NCBI GenBank assembly: GCA_965237485.1
Contig: CBDEFQ010000009.1
Coordinates: 744,001 to 808,000 of the forward strand
Length of the DNA stretch: 64,000 nucleotides
Source of the DNA: JAAELZ01 sp965237485
Lineage (GTDB): Bacteria; Pseudomonadota; Gammaproteobacteria; Arenicellales; Poriferihabitantaceae
Direction of reading: 5' to 3'
In this document: positions 9,191 through 18,301 of the stretch, in pieces
Numbering within the stretch: the first letter of the stretch is position 1
Layout: every line of letters starts with the position of its first letter
The notes under the pieces: generated by a model
What the model was told of the DNA's origin: nothing
The model's database searches: none
What the model saw: the letters and a program-made list of their open reading frames with translations, nothing else
Translations under genes and position numbers: made by a program

Positions 9191-10372
9191 GTGCTAATGA
9201 TTAAATCAAGCTTAGTTACAGTGAAATTATTGTGCGCCCTATTGGGGCTAACTTTTTCTATGGCCAGTGCCATGGAGCCGGTAATGGTGCCAGATCAACT
9301 AAAAGCGAGCGGAATAGCACCCGAGCCAAGTGGAAGCTCGTGGGTATTGATGGAAGCTAATACAGGGTGGTTACTCGCTGCCGAAAACCCGCAACAAAAG
9401 GTCGAGCCTGCTAGCTTAACCAAGCTGATGACCGCTTACATTGTATTTGAATTGCTTGATAAGGGGCAATATTCTGCCAATGACTTAGCGACCATCAGCA
9501 CCAAGGCGTGGAAAGCACCGGGGTCGAGGATGTTCGCGAAGGTAGACAGTCAGGTTAGCTTAGGTGAATTATTAAAAGGCTTGATTATTCAGTCTGGGAA
9601 TGATTCAGCAGTGGCTTTGGCAGAGCACATTGGGGGCACCGAAGAAGGTTTTGCACAAATGATGAATCAAAAGGCTGCTGAGTTGGGACTGGAGTCGACA
9701 AATTATGTAAATAGCAGTGGCTTGCCTGCGCCAGAGCACTATACATCGGCCTTTGATACCGCTTTATTATCACGTGCAATTATTCATGAATACCCTGGGT
9801 TTTATCATATGTTTTCGGTAAAGAGCCATACGTTTAATGGCATTGAACAACCCAATCGTAATAGCCTCTTATGGCGCCATGATAGTTACGATGGCTTAAA
9901 AACGGGCTATACCAAGTCGGCTGGTTATTGTTTGGCTGGGTCAGCGCAACGGGAAAACACGCGGTTTATTGCAGTGGTAACGGGCACAGAGAGCAAAAAA
10001 GCGCGCGTTCAAGCGGTTCAATCACTCATTGATTATGGATTTGCAAAATATGAATCAGCACAAGTGTTTGCTGGAGGTGCCGCTATTAAAACAGTACCTT
10101 TGTTTAAATCTGAGTTTGAAAGTGCGGCGCTGGGTGTGAAGCAAAACGTATCGGTACTTCTACCAAGAGGCCGACAACAAGAGCTGCATATACAATACCG
10201 TTTACCAAATAAAATGTTGGCCCCTCTTTCAGCAGCAGTAAGTTCGGGAGAAGCGGAGCTTAGCTTTAGCGGTTTGCAACTCGGAGTGGTCAACTTATAT
10301 CCAATCAGAGACTACCCGGCGGGTTCATTGTGGACCCAACTATTAGGCACTATTCGTTTTCGACTTCAGTAA
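9191..10372 (+). CDS. dacA: D-alanyl-D-alanine carboxypeptidase (PBP5/6 type)
   Basis: This enzyme removes the terminal D-Ala from peptidoglycan pentapeptides in the periplasm. The 393-residue protein has a signal peptide (cleavage about MASA-MEPVM). All three active-site motifs are present: SLTK (Ser75, Lys78), SGN (135-137) and KTG (237-239). A C-terminal beta domain and amphipathic anchor end at 'SLWTQLLGTIRFRL', typical of PBP5. The start is GTG 9191 or ATG 9197; the choice changes only two residues. It follows rlpA and precedes ybeD, the conserved order. Confidence 0.96.
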   Translation: MLMIKSSLVTVKLLCALLGLTFSMASAMEPVMVPDQLKASGIAPEPSGSSWVLMEANTGWLLAAENPQQKVEPASLTKLMTAYIVFELLDKGQYSANDLATISTKAWKAPGSRMFAKVDSQVSLGELLKGLIIQSGNDSAVALAEHIGGTEEGFAQMMNQKAAELGLESTNYVNSSGLPAPEHYTSAFDTALLSRAIIHEYPGFYHMFSVKSHTFNGIEQPNRNSLLWRHDSYDGLKTGYTKSAGYCLAGSAQRENTRFIAVVTGTESKKARVQAVQSLIDYGFAKYESAQVFAGGAAIKTVPLFKSEFESAALGVKQNVSVLLPRGRQQELHIQYRLPNKMLAPLSAAVSSGEAELSFSGLQLGVVNLYPIRDYPAGSLWTQLLGTIRFRLQ

Positions 10373-10378
10373 AGCGCT

Positions 10379-10660
10379 GTGAGCCAAACTCCAAACAACG
10401 AAGATCTTCAGATATTAGAATTTCCTTGTCAAATTGACGTAAAGATGTTCTTTTTGAACAATGAAACTGATGAGCAGATCGTTAAAGATTTGGTCGCTAA
10501 ATGCATTGAGAAACCTAACTTCGAGTCTTGGGTTTGCAAAGACAGTAAAGCTGGAAAGTATCGCTCTGCTAGTGCTGCAATTTGCGCACAAAGTCGCGAA
10601 CAGATTGACTATCTGTATCAAAGCTTGTCCGATCATGAAAAAGTGATCATGGTAATTTGA
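10379..10660 (+). CDS. ybeD: YbeD/DUF493 family protein
   Basis: This is a small ACT-like cytoplasmic protein of 93 residues (GTG start) that sits between dacA and lipB in very many gammaproteobacteria. The family landmarks 'LEFPCQIDVKMFF' and the C-terminal 'YLYQSLSDHEKVIMVI' are present. Its biochemical role is not settled; conservation of the neighbourhood suggests a link to lipoate metabolism. The stop overlaps the lipB TTG start by 4 bp. Confidence 0.92.
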   Translation: MSQTPNNEDLQILEFPCQIDVKMFFLNNETDEQIVKDLVAKCIEKPNFESWVCKDSKAGKYRSASAAICAQSREQIDYLYQSLSDHEKVIMVI

Positions 10661-11274
10661 CCGAGCCTTGCGTAAACATTAAGTACCTTGGTGAGGTAGA
10701 TTACCGAAGCAGTTACGCCGATATGCTCAGCTTTAATGCGCGACGCGACGCGCATACGGCGGACGAATTTTGGGTTCTTACGCACCCACCCGTTTTTACT
10801 CAGGGTGTTAGTAGCAAGCAACAACCTACTACCAACCCAATGGCGGTGCCTATTGTTAAGAGCGACCGAGGCGGGCAAATTACTTATCACGGCCCGGGCC
10901 AGTTAATCATCTACTGTCTGCTTGACCTGAAACGGATTGGTATCGGTCCAAAAAAATTAGTCAAACTCATTGAGCAAGCTATTATTAATTTCCATGCAGA
11001 GGTTGGCTTAATAGCGAAGCGCAGGCGGGGCGCGCCTGGTGTCTATTTAGACGACAGAAAAATTGCTGCGCTTGGGCTTAGAATTTCTAAAGGCTATTGT
11101 TATCACGGTCTATGCATAAACGTAAACATGGATTTATCGCCTTTTGAATTAATCGATCCTTGTGGTTATCCAGGTCTTGAGGTAACTAGCTTGAGTAAGG
11201 CTGGCGTAGAGCTTGGGCTACAAGAGGTGGCTGAACGTTTATGCGCTCAGCTAAAGGAATTAATATATGTTTGA
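10657..11274 (+). CDS. lipB: Octanoyl-[acyl-carrier-protein]:protein N-octanoyltransferase
   Basis: LipB transfers octanoate from ACP to the lipoyl domains of 2-oxoacid dehydrogenases and GcvH, the first step of de novo lipoate synthesis. The 205 residues contain 'HPPVFTQG', 'RGGQITYHGPGQ', the catalytic Lys135 (DDRKIAALGLRIS) and catalytic Cys169 (LIDPCGYPGLE). It uses a rare TTG start overlapping the ybeD stop. The usual next gene, lipA, is not here: the following gene is convergent murU, whose 3' end overlaps lipB by 28 bp. Confidence 0.95.
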   Translation: MTEPCVNIKYLGEVDYRSSYADMLSFNARRDAHTADEFWVLTHPPVFTQGVSSKQQPTTNPMAVPIVKSDRGGQITYHGPGQLIIYCLLDLKRIGIGPKKLVKLIEQAIINFHAEVGLIAKRRRGAPGVYLDDRKIAALGLRISKGYCYHGLCINVNMDLSPFELIDPCGYPGLEVTSLSKAGVELGLQEVAERLCAQLKELIYV

Positions 11275-11951
11275 ATTTGTTGGTCTTGACGCGCGCTTTC
11301 TAGTCTCTCTAATGTGCCTATATCTCGCCAGATACCATGGTGCTCTAGGGAGCTGATTTTTCCAGCTTCAATAGCCGTGTGCAGCATAGGTGCCAAGGGG
11401 CGTTTACCATGCTTTACACTATCGAATAGAGATCGCTCGTATAAACCAATGCCGCTAAAAGTCATTCTATTACTGTTCTTGCTCGGTGAATTGATAAGAA
11501 AATTGCCTTCTACATTGAAATCGCCATCAGGGTGTTGGGCTGGATTTGGTACCATCACCAAGCTGGCGAGTTGTTTTTTGTGCACTGCTAATCTGCGCAG
11601 TTGTTTAAAGTTAAAGTCACATACAATATCAGCGTTAACGGCTAAAAATGTCTGCCCACCTAGTTTAGGTAAGGCTTGAATAATCCCTCCTGCCGTTTCA
11701 AGGGCGCCGTGAGTTTCGTGGGAGTATTGTATGTTGACGCCATAGTGCTCGCCGTTGCCCAATTGTTGTTCAATTAATTGTCCGAGGTGAGCTAAATTAA
11801 CAACGATGTTGTTAATTCCAGATTGTGCTAGACGTAAGATATGAAGCTCAATCAATGCTTGGCCATGTAGCATAATAAGCGGCTTTGGGGCGCGGTCGGT
11901 GAGCGGCCGTAAACGTTCACCGCGGCCTGCGGCTAGAATTATTGCGTCCAT
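11247..11951 (-). CDS. murU: N-acetylmuramate-1-phosphate uridylyltransferase (sugar nucleotidyltransferase)
   Basis: MurU converts MurNAc-1-P and UTP to UDP-MurNAc in the AmgK-MurU peptidoglycan recycling bypass. The 234 residues show the nucleotidyltransferase signature 'ILAAGRGERLRPLTDRAPKP', the 'LVNLAHLGQLIEQQLG'-type helix and the metal-binding 'AVNADI' motif. In pseudomonads murU sits with the sugar kinase gene amgK beside lptD. Here murU is divergent from lptD, but the 163-bp gap holds no kinase. A mannose-1-phosphate guanylyltransferase is the main alternative, since these families are close. Synteny with lptD favours MurU. Confidence 0.82.
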   Translation of the reverse strand: MDAIILAAGRGERLRPLTDRAPKPLIMLHGQALIELHILRLAQSGINNIVVNLAHLGQLIEQQLGNGEHYGVNIQYSHETHGALETAGGIIQALPKLGGQTFLAVNADIVCDFNFKQLRRLAVHKKQLASLVMVPNPAQHPDGDFNVEGNFLINSPSKNSNRMTFSGIGLYERSLFDSVKHGKRPLAPMLHTAIEAGKISSLEHHGIWRDIGTLERLESARQDQQIQTYINSFS

Positions 11952-12114
11952 TAATGAAATAAAGTCATTCGTTTAGGTTGCTTCTAAGGATGCAGAAAAA
12001 CGTGCATTTAGGTGTAGTTTTCTTCGCTTTGAAAGGTGATTCGCGATATTATATCAACTTAAGTGTCGTCACCGGCGAATTAGCCCTCAACCAGAATAAA
12101 ATAGAGAATTCAGC
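11952..12114. promoter_or_regulatory. Divergent promoter region murU/lptD
   Basis: These 163 bp separate divergent murU and lptD. In related genomes an amgK kinase gene occupies this position on the murU strand; no trace of kinase coding sequence is evident. No specific promoter elements could be assigned with confidence. Confidence 0.35.
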
Positions 12115-14463
12115 GTGCCTTATATTTCGATGAAAAAACCTCTTCAACTAAGTCTCTTACTTATATCTACAGCTTTTACCAGCTCGCTTCTAGCCGCGGA
12201 TACTAACGAAAAAGAGATCGGCTTTGCGGACGAATCAGTCTGTCCTAGCCCAAGAATTGATTTGCCCCAAATGTTAGCTGAAGTGCCGGCTGGCCCGCTA
12301 GAAGAGCAGGAAACTATTATCGAAGGTGATCAAATGGATAGCGAAGGCGATGGCCAGGTGGTTTTGCTAGGTAACTCACAGATCGTGCAAGGCAAGCGCG
12401 GCGTATTCGCAGATAAAATCACCTACGATGCCGAGAACTATGAGGCGACCGCGACGGGCAACGTTGAGTACTACACTGTTAACGGTGACCAAATTAAAAC
12501 CGAAAGTATGCGCCTTGAAGTCGATACTTTTATTGGTGAGACCGGCCCTGGTGAGATGCGTATCGCTAAACGTGAAGGGGTAGTAAAACGTAAGATAAAG
12601 AAATTTTTTGAAGATTTTTCTTTGTTTGCCCCGTTTTTTAATCGCGGGGAGCAAGAGGAAGAGGTTCTGGACGAGCGACCAGCGGTTGAAACGCGAGTTT
12701 ATGCTGATGCGATAGACATCGAAGGTAAAGACTTTCAACGATTAACCAATGCGAGATTAACCCGTTGTCCCGAAGGCAATGAGGATGTCATGATTACTGG
12801 TAAAGAAGTGGAGCTTGATCATGCTTCAGGTGTAGGATATGCAAAAAACGTAAGCATAAGATTTAAGGGTGTTCCAATTTTGTATGCGCCACGTCTTTCG
12901 TTTCCGATTAATGACGAACGCAAATCAGGCGTGCTGGTGCCAAGCATTGGTTCGGATGACGATTCTGGTACTATATTGAGTGTGCCTTACTATTTTAATT
13001 TGGCACCTAATTATGATGCCACTCTACGCGGCACTTATATGACCGAGCGAGGAGTGCAGTTATATGGTGAATTTCGTCATACGAGTGAAAATGGCAATGG
13101 CAATGGCATCTTGAAAGGCGAGTATTTGCCTGCGGATGATGCCTTTAATGGCGAAGATCGTTATGCCTTTGGTTTGGACTATCAGCAGAATTACTCGAAT
13201 GGCTGGAGGTCTCTAATTGATCTACAAGATGTGTCGGACACCGAGTATTTAAACGATTTTCGTAATGATATTCAAATAACCAGCACCACGCACTTACGTC
13301 AACGCGGAGAAGTCAGCTATAGCAATCAATATATTACAGCCAATATACTGGCTTCAAAATACAAAACAGTTAACAATGTTTTTGCTTCAAGCAAGCCGTA
13401 CGACCGCCTACCGCAGATTACCCTTAACGTAAACCCATGGGACCTGGGGGTTGTTAAATTGGGTCTAGATTCTGAATTTGTTAGCTTTGACCATGAAGAT
13501 TCTAATCGTGTGAGTGGAACGCGATTAAACGTGGAGCCTTATGTCGAGATGCCTTATGAGCCAATTTATGGCTTTGTGAGACCTAGGTTATCAATAAAGA
13601 ATTTAAGCTATAGCTTGGACAATACCACCGGTGAAGACAGCCCATCGGTGAGTGTGCTTAAGGCAGTGGTTGATGCGGGTGTTTATTTAGAGCGAGATAT
13701 TACCTACGCAGAGGAAGAGTATTTGCATACCTTAGAACCGCGCATAATGTATGTGAACGTGGGTGAAGAAGATCAAAGTGCCTTCCCAAATTTCGATACG
13801 GGTGAAGGCTCAATTAGCAACTATAGTTATCTTTTCCGACATGACCGTTTTTTTGACGGTGATCGAATCGGCGACGATCAGCATATTGCATTAGGCGTGA
13901 CTAGTCGCCTAATAAATGACGAAACCGGCAAAGAAAAAATGCGCGCAAGCGTTGGACAACTGTACTACTTGGAGGATAGAACTATTAGTCTAAATTCAAG
14001 CGACACTCAATTGACCGAATCTAAATCGGATATTTTTGCTGAGGTAGATGCGTCACTAACCGATAGTGTTAGGGTCGATAGTTTTTTGCGCTACGATACC
14101 AGTGAAGGTGAGACCAGTAATTTTAACTTGGGCCTCAACTATGACAGTGGCCCACGCCGTCAAGCCTCACTTGGCTACTACCTGAGAAAAGCTAGCTCAG
14201 AAAGTTCAAACGATTCGGAAGATGTTCGCCTCGAATTAGATTGGCCGTTAACACCACACCTACAGTTTGGTTACTCGCAACGATATTCACTTGAAGATTC
14301 TCAAGAACGGTCGTCATCAGTGAAGTTAGTTTACGATAGCTGCTGTTGGGCGATTGGCCTTTCTGCGAACCGCTTGCTGCAAAGTGATGGTGAATACCGA
14401 AATTCAATATTGGCAACATTTGAATTGGATGGCTTAGGGCGTACTCAGTCCGCCGCGCAATAA
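12115..14463 (+). CDS. lptD: LPS-assembly protein LptD
   Basis: LptD is the outer-membrane beta-barrel that, with LptE, inserts lipopolysaccharide into the outer leaflet. It has 782 residues: signal peptide (cleavage near LLA-AD), an N-terminal OstA/jellyroll domain (about 60-230) and a C-terminal barrel. The four disulfide cysteines can be located: Cys43 (SVCPSP), Cys218 (LTRCPEG) and the Cys743-Cys744 pair (DSCCW). Residues about 155-190 (rich in Lys, Phe and Glu) interrupt the OstA domain and look like a lineage-specific insert. The start is GTG 12115 (AGAG upstream) or ATG 12130; the latter gives the cleaner MKKPL signal peptide. surA follows 12 bp later. Confidence 0.95.
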   Translation: MPYISMKKPLQLSLLLISTAFTSSLLAADTNEKEIGFADESVCPSPRIDLPQMLAEVPAGPLEEQETIIEGDQMDSEGDGQVVLLGNSQIVQGKRGVFADKITYDAENYEATATGNVEYYTVNGDQIKTESMRLEVDTFIGETGPGEMRIAKREGVVKRKIKKFFEDFSLFAPFFNRGEQEEEVLDERPAVETRVYADAIDIEGKDFQRLTNARLTRCPEGNEDVMITGKEVELDHASGVGYAKNVSIRFKGVPILYAPRLSFPINDERKSGVLVPSIGSDDDSGTILSVPYYFNLAPNYDATLRGTYMTERGVQLYGEFRHTSENGNGNGILKGEYLPADDAFNGEDRYAFGLDYQQNYSNGWRSLIDLQDVSDTEYLNDFRNDIQITSTTHLRQRGEVSYSNQYITANILASKYKTVNNVFASSKPYDRLPQITLNVNPWDLGVVKLGLDSEFVSFDHEDSNRVSGTRLNVEPYVEMPYEPIYGFVRPRLSIKNLSYSLDNTTGEDSPSVSVLKAVVDAGVYLERDITYAEEEYLHTLEPRIMYVNVGEEDQSAFPNFDTGEGSISNYSYLFRHDRFFDGDRIGDDQHIALGVTSRLINDETGKEKMRASVGQLYYLEDRTISLNSSDTQLTESKSDIFAEVDASLTDSVRVDSFLRYDTSEGETSNFNLGLNYDSGPRRQASLGYYLRKASSESSNDSEDVRLELDWPLTPHLQFGYSQRYSLEDSQERSSSVKLVYDSCCWAIGLSANRLLQSDGEYRNSILATFELDGLGRTQSAAQ

Positions 14464-14475
14464 AATCGGTTTAAA

Positions 14476-15801
14476 TTGTTAAGGCCTATCTTGTTGAGCA
14501 GATTTTTGGCTCTCTTTACGATAAAGATTAAGCCGCGAGTCAAGTGGCTAGCTTATTTGTTTGGAATACTGTTCCCACTGTGTTTTTTGCATGCACAGTC
14601 GATTGATGAAGTAGTGTTAATCGTTAACGACCAAGCGATCACCCTCAACGAATTTAAATCGTTAGTACGTGTGCAGAGTAATCAAGCTCCAGGTGAGACC
14701 AGCGCACCTACAGAGGGTGATCCGACAACAGAAACAATTATCAATGATGCATTAATGCTGAGCCATATCAGGCAAATAGCACCGAATGAAAATGTAGAAC
14801 GGGCGCAAATTGACGCGGCGATTAATGGTTTAGCCGCCCAAAATCAATTACAACCGCAGCAAATGCTCAATCAGCTACAGCGTGATGGCATTGATCTACG
14901 GGTATTTACTAACGCCATCAAAAACCGTTTGCTCATTCAAAAGGTAATCAGTCAACCTTTGTCATCTAGGGTTAAAGTATCTGCGAGCGAGATTCAAGAG
15001 TTCATCCAAAATAGACCGGAGCTTAAAGCTCAAATTCAGGAAGAATATGAGCTGTACCACTTGGTGGTAGGTATTGAAAACCTCGAAGACGAAGCAGAAT
15101 ATGCGCGAGTAATTGCCATCGTAAAAGAAGCAAACACTAAGTTAGCAAGCGGCCAAAAATTTGACGCAGTGTTTGCCCAGACGCCAGGTGCCACTTCTGG
15201 AGGAGACAATGGCTACTTGGGTTGGCGCAAAAATACAGAGTTGCCTGAGCTGTTTGTGTGGGCATTAGAAAGCATGCAAAGTGGACAAGTTTCACCAGTG
15301 CTTGAAAGCACTAACGGGTTGCACCTACTAAAGCTCATAGCCAAGCGCAATAATGCGCTTACAGTAGATGAATACAAGATTCGCCACATATTAAAGCGCG
15401 TGGGTGTAGATGAAGATCCTTCATCGGCTGCGCAAACACTTCGCGAAGTTCGCAGCGCGCTGTTAGATGGAGCTAGCTTTTCGGATGTTGCTCAAAGAGA
15501 GTCTGATGACAGAGGATCGGCAGTACTAGGCGGGGAACTAGGCTGGGTACAGCTAGATAGTTTAGTACCCGGCTTTGCTAATGCAGTTGTCAACTTAGCG
15601 CCAAATACACTTAGCCAACCAATCAGAAGCCGTTTTGGGATGCACTTAATAGAGGTCATAAGTCAACGTACAGTACAGCGCGAATCTAACCTTGTTGAGG
15701 AACAAGCAAGGCAGCAGATTTTTGCAGAAAAAGTCGATGCTAAAATTGACGACTTACTAAGTGATTTGCGCGCTGTAGCTGTCATTGAATTCGTCCAATA
15801 G
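14476..15801 (+). CDS. surA: Periplasmic chaperone/peptidyl-prolyl isomerase SurA
   Basis: SurA escorts unfolded outer-membrane proteins, including LptD, to the BAM complex. The 441-residue protein has a hydrophobic signal region (about 24-40), the N-terminal chaperone domain starting 'IDEVVLIVNDQAITLNEF', and two parvulin domains at about 195-295 (ending 'SGQVSPVLESTNGLHLLKL') and 305-405 ('IRHILKRVG ... PIRSRFGMHLIEV'). The start used is TTG 14476. The gene is operonic with lptD. The usual following pdxA is replaced here by ubiK and comM. Confidence 0.95.
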   Translation: MLRPILLSRFLALFTIKIKPRVKWLAYLFGILFPLCFLHAQSIDEVVLIVNDQAITLNEFKSLVRVQSNQAPGETSAPTEGDPTTETIINDALMLSHIRQIAPNENVERAQIDAAINGLAAQNQLQPQQMLNQLQRDGIDLRVFTNAIKNRLLIQKVISQPLSSRVKVSASEIQEFIQNRPELKAQIQEEYELYHLVVGIENLEDEAEYARVIAIVKEANTKLASGQKFDAVFAQTPGATSGGDNGYLGWRKNTELPELFVWALESMQSGQVSPVLESTNGLHLLKLIAKRNNALTVDEYKIRHILKRVGVDEDPSSAAQTLREVRSALLDGASFSDVAQRESDDRGSAVLGGELGWVQLDSLVPGFANAVVNLAPNTLSQPIRSRFGMHLIEVISQRTVQRESNLVEEQARQQIFAEKVDAKIDDLLSDLRAVAVIEFVQ

Positions 15802-15805
15802 TAAT

Positions 15806-16030
15806 ATGAATGCGAAAAAGCTGAGCGACGCAATTTTTAAGCTGTTACCCCAAGGCCTATCTAAGGAATTAAAATCCGATATTGATGCGATGGTGCAGTC
15901 ACAATTCGAGCAAATGAATCTAGTTTCTCGAGAAGAATTTGACGTGCAGCAAAAAGTGTTAGCTAAAGCGAGGATGAAGTTGGAAAAGTTAGAAGACCTA
16001 TTGAAGGAGTTGCAACAAAAAATTGATTAA
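15806..16030 (+). CDS. ubiK: Ubiquinone biosynthesis accessory factor UbiK (YqiC/BMFP family)
   Basis: UbiK is a small membrane-fusogenic coiled-coil protein that helps the Ubi complex make ubiquinone under oxic conditions. The ATG at 15806 gives 74 residues; an earlier TTG inside surA was rejected. Sequence shows 'LSDAIFKLLPQGLSKELKSD' near the N-terminus, then 'NLVSREEFDVQQKVLAKARMKLEKLEDLL', the typical trimeric coiled coil. It lies next to comM, as in pseudomonads. Confidence 0.9.
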   Translation: MNAKKLSDAIFKLLPQGLSKELKSDIDAMVQSQFEQMNLVSREEFDVQQKVLAKARMKLEKLEDLLKELQQKID

Positions 16031-16065
16031 TAACGGATAGGTAGGAAACAAGGGAGAATAAGGAC

Positions 16066-17577
16066 ATGTCTTTAGCCGTAATAAAGAGCTTAGCTCAGCA
16101 AGGCATTACTGCACCGGAGGTGAGCGTGGAAGTACATCTTACTGGGGGCTTGCCAGCATTCTCCATTGTAGGTTTGCCGGAAGCCGCAGTGCGCGAGAGC
16201 AGAGATCGGGTTCGTAGTGCCATCATTAATTCGAGATTTGAATTTCCTCGAAAGAAAATAACCGTCAATTTAGCCCCTGCTGATTTACCAAAAGAAGGGG
16301 GTCGTTACGATCTTGCTATCGCTATTGGAATATTGGTGGCGTCGGGTCAGGTAGATGCCAACAGTGTAAAAGACAGTGTGTTTTTTGGTGAATTGGCTTT
16401 AAGTGGCAAATTACGCGATACCAAGGGTGTGTTAATAGTTGCACTTGCACTTACAAAAGCTGATTTTCAGCTGGTAGTCCCTAAAGCTTGCGCCGCGGAA
16501 GCGGCCCTAGCACCTAGGGTTAAAATCATCGGTGCTGCGCATTTACTAGATGTTGTGGCCCATCTACATGGCGTTAAGCCTATAAATGCAAGTGTCTATG
16601 GCGTTGCAGTCGCCACTAGGCCCTGCGACAAAGACCTAACAGATATTAAAGGCCAACAATTTGCTAAGCGTGCCTTAGAAATAGCTGCAGCAGGGGAGCA
16701 TAATTTGCTATTATTTGGTCCACCAGGTACTGGAAAAACCATGCTAGCCACCCGTTTCGTGAGCTTATTGCCAGAGCTTACGCAACAACAGGCGCTACAG
16801 AGTGCGGCCCTTAATTCGTTGGGGCAAGAGGGTATTGATCTATCTAAATGGAGAGAGCGGCCTTACCGTTCCCCACATCACAGTGCATCTGCCGCAGCGA
16901 TAGTAGGGGGTGGATCAAGAGCACTACCTGGAGAAATTTCCCTCGCACACAATGGCGTATTGTTCTTGGATGAATTTACCGAATTTGACCGAAAAGTGCT
17001 CGAATCAATGCGAGAACCATTGGAATCTGGTGAAGTGTCTATTTCACGCGCAGCGTTTCGAAATGTTTATCCATCAAAGTTTATATTAATTGCTGCAATG
17101 AATCCTTGTAAGGACGGCTTTTACGGAGATTCCCAATTCCCAGAACGTTGCACCTGCACGCCTGCGCAAGTACAACAATACCGATCAAAAATCTCTGGGC
17201 CTTTGTTAGATCGTATTGATATGCACGTTGAAGTGCCTAGGATTCCACAGGAAGTATTGGGTGCCCCAGCAGATTTAGAGCCTTCAACTGCAACAGTTAG
17301 GGCTAATGTTTTGAAAGCTAGGAAACTTCAACTAGGGCGACAAAATTGTTTAAATTCAACGCTTTCGGTTAAGAAGATAGAAGTATTTTGTAAATTAGAT
17401 GATAGTTCAAACCAGATTTTAAACTCAGCAATAGAACGCTTAGGGCTGAGCGCGCGGAGTTATCACCGAATTTTAAAGCTGTCTCGAACAATAGCAGATT
17501 TAGCAGGGGTAGAGGACATAGAACAATTGCATGTTATGCAAGCGATACAATTGCGAAGTTTTGATCGAGCTATGTAA
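16066..17577 (+). CDS. comM: Mg chelatase-like AAA+ ATPase ComM (YifB)
   Basis: ComM is a hexameric helicase promoting branch migration during natural transformation. The 503 residues comprise an N-terminal Lon-protease-like domain (about 1-185), an AAA+ domain with Walker A GPPGTGKT (218-225), Walker B 'VLFLDEFTEF', and the C-terminal Mg-chelatase lid. A purine-rich leader (AAGGGAGAATAAGGAC) directly precedes the ATG. No frameshift is present, although comM is a common insertion site for islands in other genera. Confidence 0.95.
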   Translation: MSLAVIKSLAQQGITAPEVSVEVHLTGGLPAFSIVGLPEAAVRESRDRVRSAIINSRFEFPRKKITVNLAPADLPKEGGRYDLAIAIGILVASGQVDANSVKDSVFFGELALSGKLRDTKGVLIVALALTKADFQLVVPKACAAEAALAPRVKIIGAAHLLDVVAHLHGVKPINASVYGVAVATRPCDKDLTDIKGQQFAKRALEIAAAGEHNLLLFGPPGTGKTMLATRFVSLLPELTQQQALQSAALNSLGQEGIDLSKWRERPYRSPHHSASAAAIVGGGSRALPGEISLAHNGVLFLDEFTEFDRKVLESMREPLESGEVSISRAAFRNVYPSKFILIAAMNPCKDGFYGDSQFPERCTCTPAQVQQYRSKISGPLLDRIDMHVEVPRIPQEVLGAPADLEPSTATVRANVLKARKLQLGRQNCLNSTLSVKKIEVFCKLDDSSNQILNSAIERLGLSARSYHRILKLSRTIADLAGVEDIEQLHVMQAIQLRSFDRAM

Positions 17578-17788
17578 TGTTGTTTTTGCTCGAAGTGAGA
17601 TTTCAAGTTGCCTGACCAATTGAAATGAGCTTTTGAAACAATTGTATTGGCTCTGTCTATGGCGTTATTCTATTTGTATCTAGTTTACGTTTACCCTATT
17701 ACTGTTATCTAATAGAAAATGTGAGAAGCCCCAGACGTCAGGGTAGTTGCACACATTTTAATTCACAAGGGGCGGCGGAGAAATACTC

Positions 17789-18301
17789 ATGCCGAAATAT
17801 AGCGTAGAACGAAGAGAAGCTGTTTTATCTAAATTATTATCATCAAATAGTCAGTCCTTCGCAGAAATATCTAGAGAAGAAGGAATCAGTGTTCAAACCT
17901 TGTATGATTGGCGAAATAAAGCCAGACGATCAGGAGTTTTAATGCCTAATAGTGATTCATCTAATCAGTGGGATTGCCAAACTAAGTTCACCGTAGTTCT
18001 TGAAACTGCTGCGATGAATGAACAAGAATTATCTGCGTATTGCCGAGAGAAAGGCCTATACCCTACTCAAATAACGCAATGGCGAGAAGCTTGTATTAAT
18101 GGTGTTGATGAGGCTCTCATTAGCCCTAAAGTTGCGCGCGATGAAATACGTGCGTTAAAAAAAGACAAGAAGAAGCTAGAAACCCAGCTGCGCGGCAAAG
18201 ATAAAGCCTTGGCTGAAACGGCCGCATTATTAGTATTACAAAAAAGTTTCAGGCGCTTTGGGAGGACGAGGAAGTATGATTACGACTCAGACGCGCATTA
18301 A
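17789..18301 (+). pseudogene. IS-A copy 1 orfA, frameshifted at the slippery A-run
   Basis: This is the helix-turn-helix OrfA of an IS3-type element ('ISREEGISVQTLYDWRNKAR' HTH, then a Lys-rich leucine-zipper-like segment). In copies 2 and 3 the 3' end contains seven A then G, reading A-AAA-AAG, the classical -1 ribosomal frameshift site. Here only six A remain, so OrfA runs on into a 170-residue product with the aberrant tail SFRRFGRTRKYDYDSDAH. A Gly also replaces Arg in 'QLRGKDK'. The normal OrfAB fusion cannot be made by the standard slip. Confidence 0.85.
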
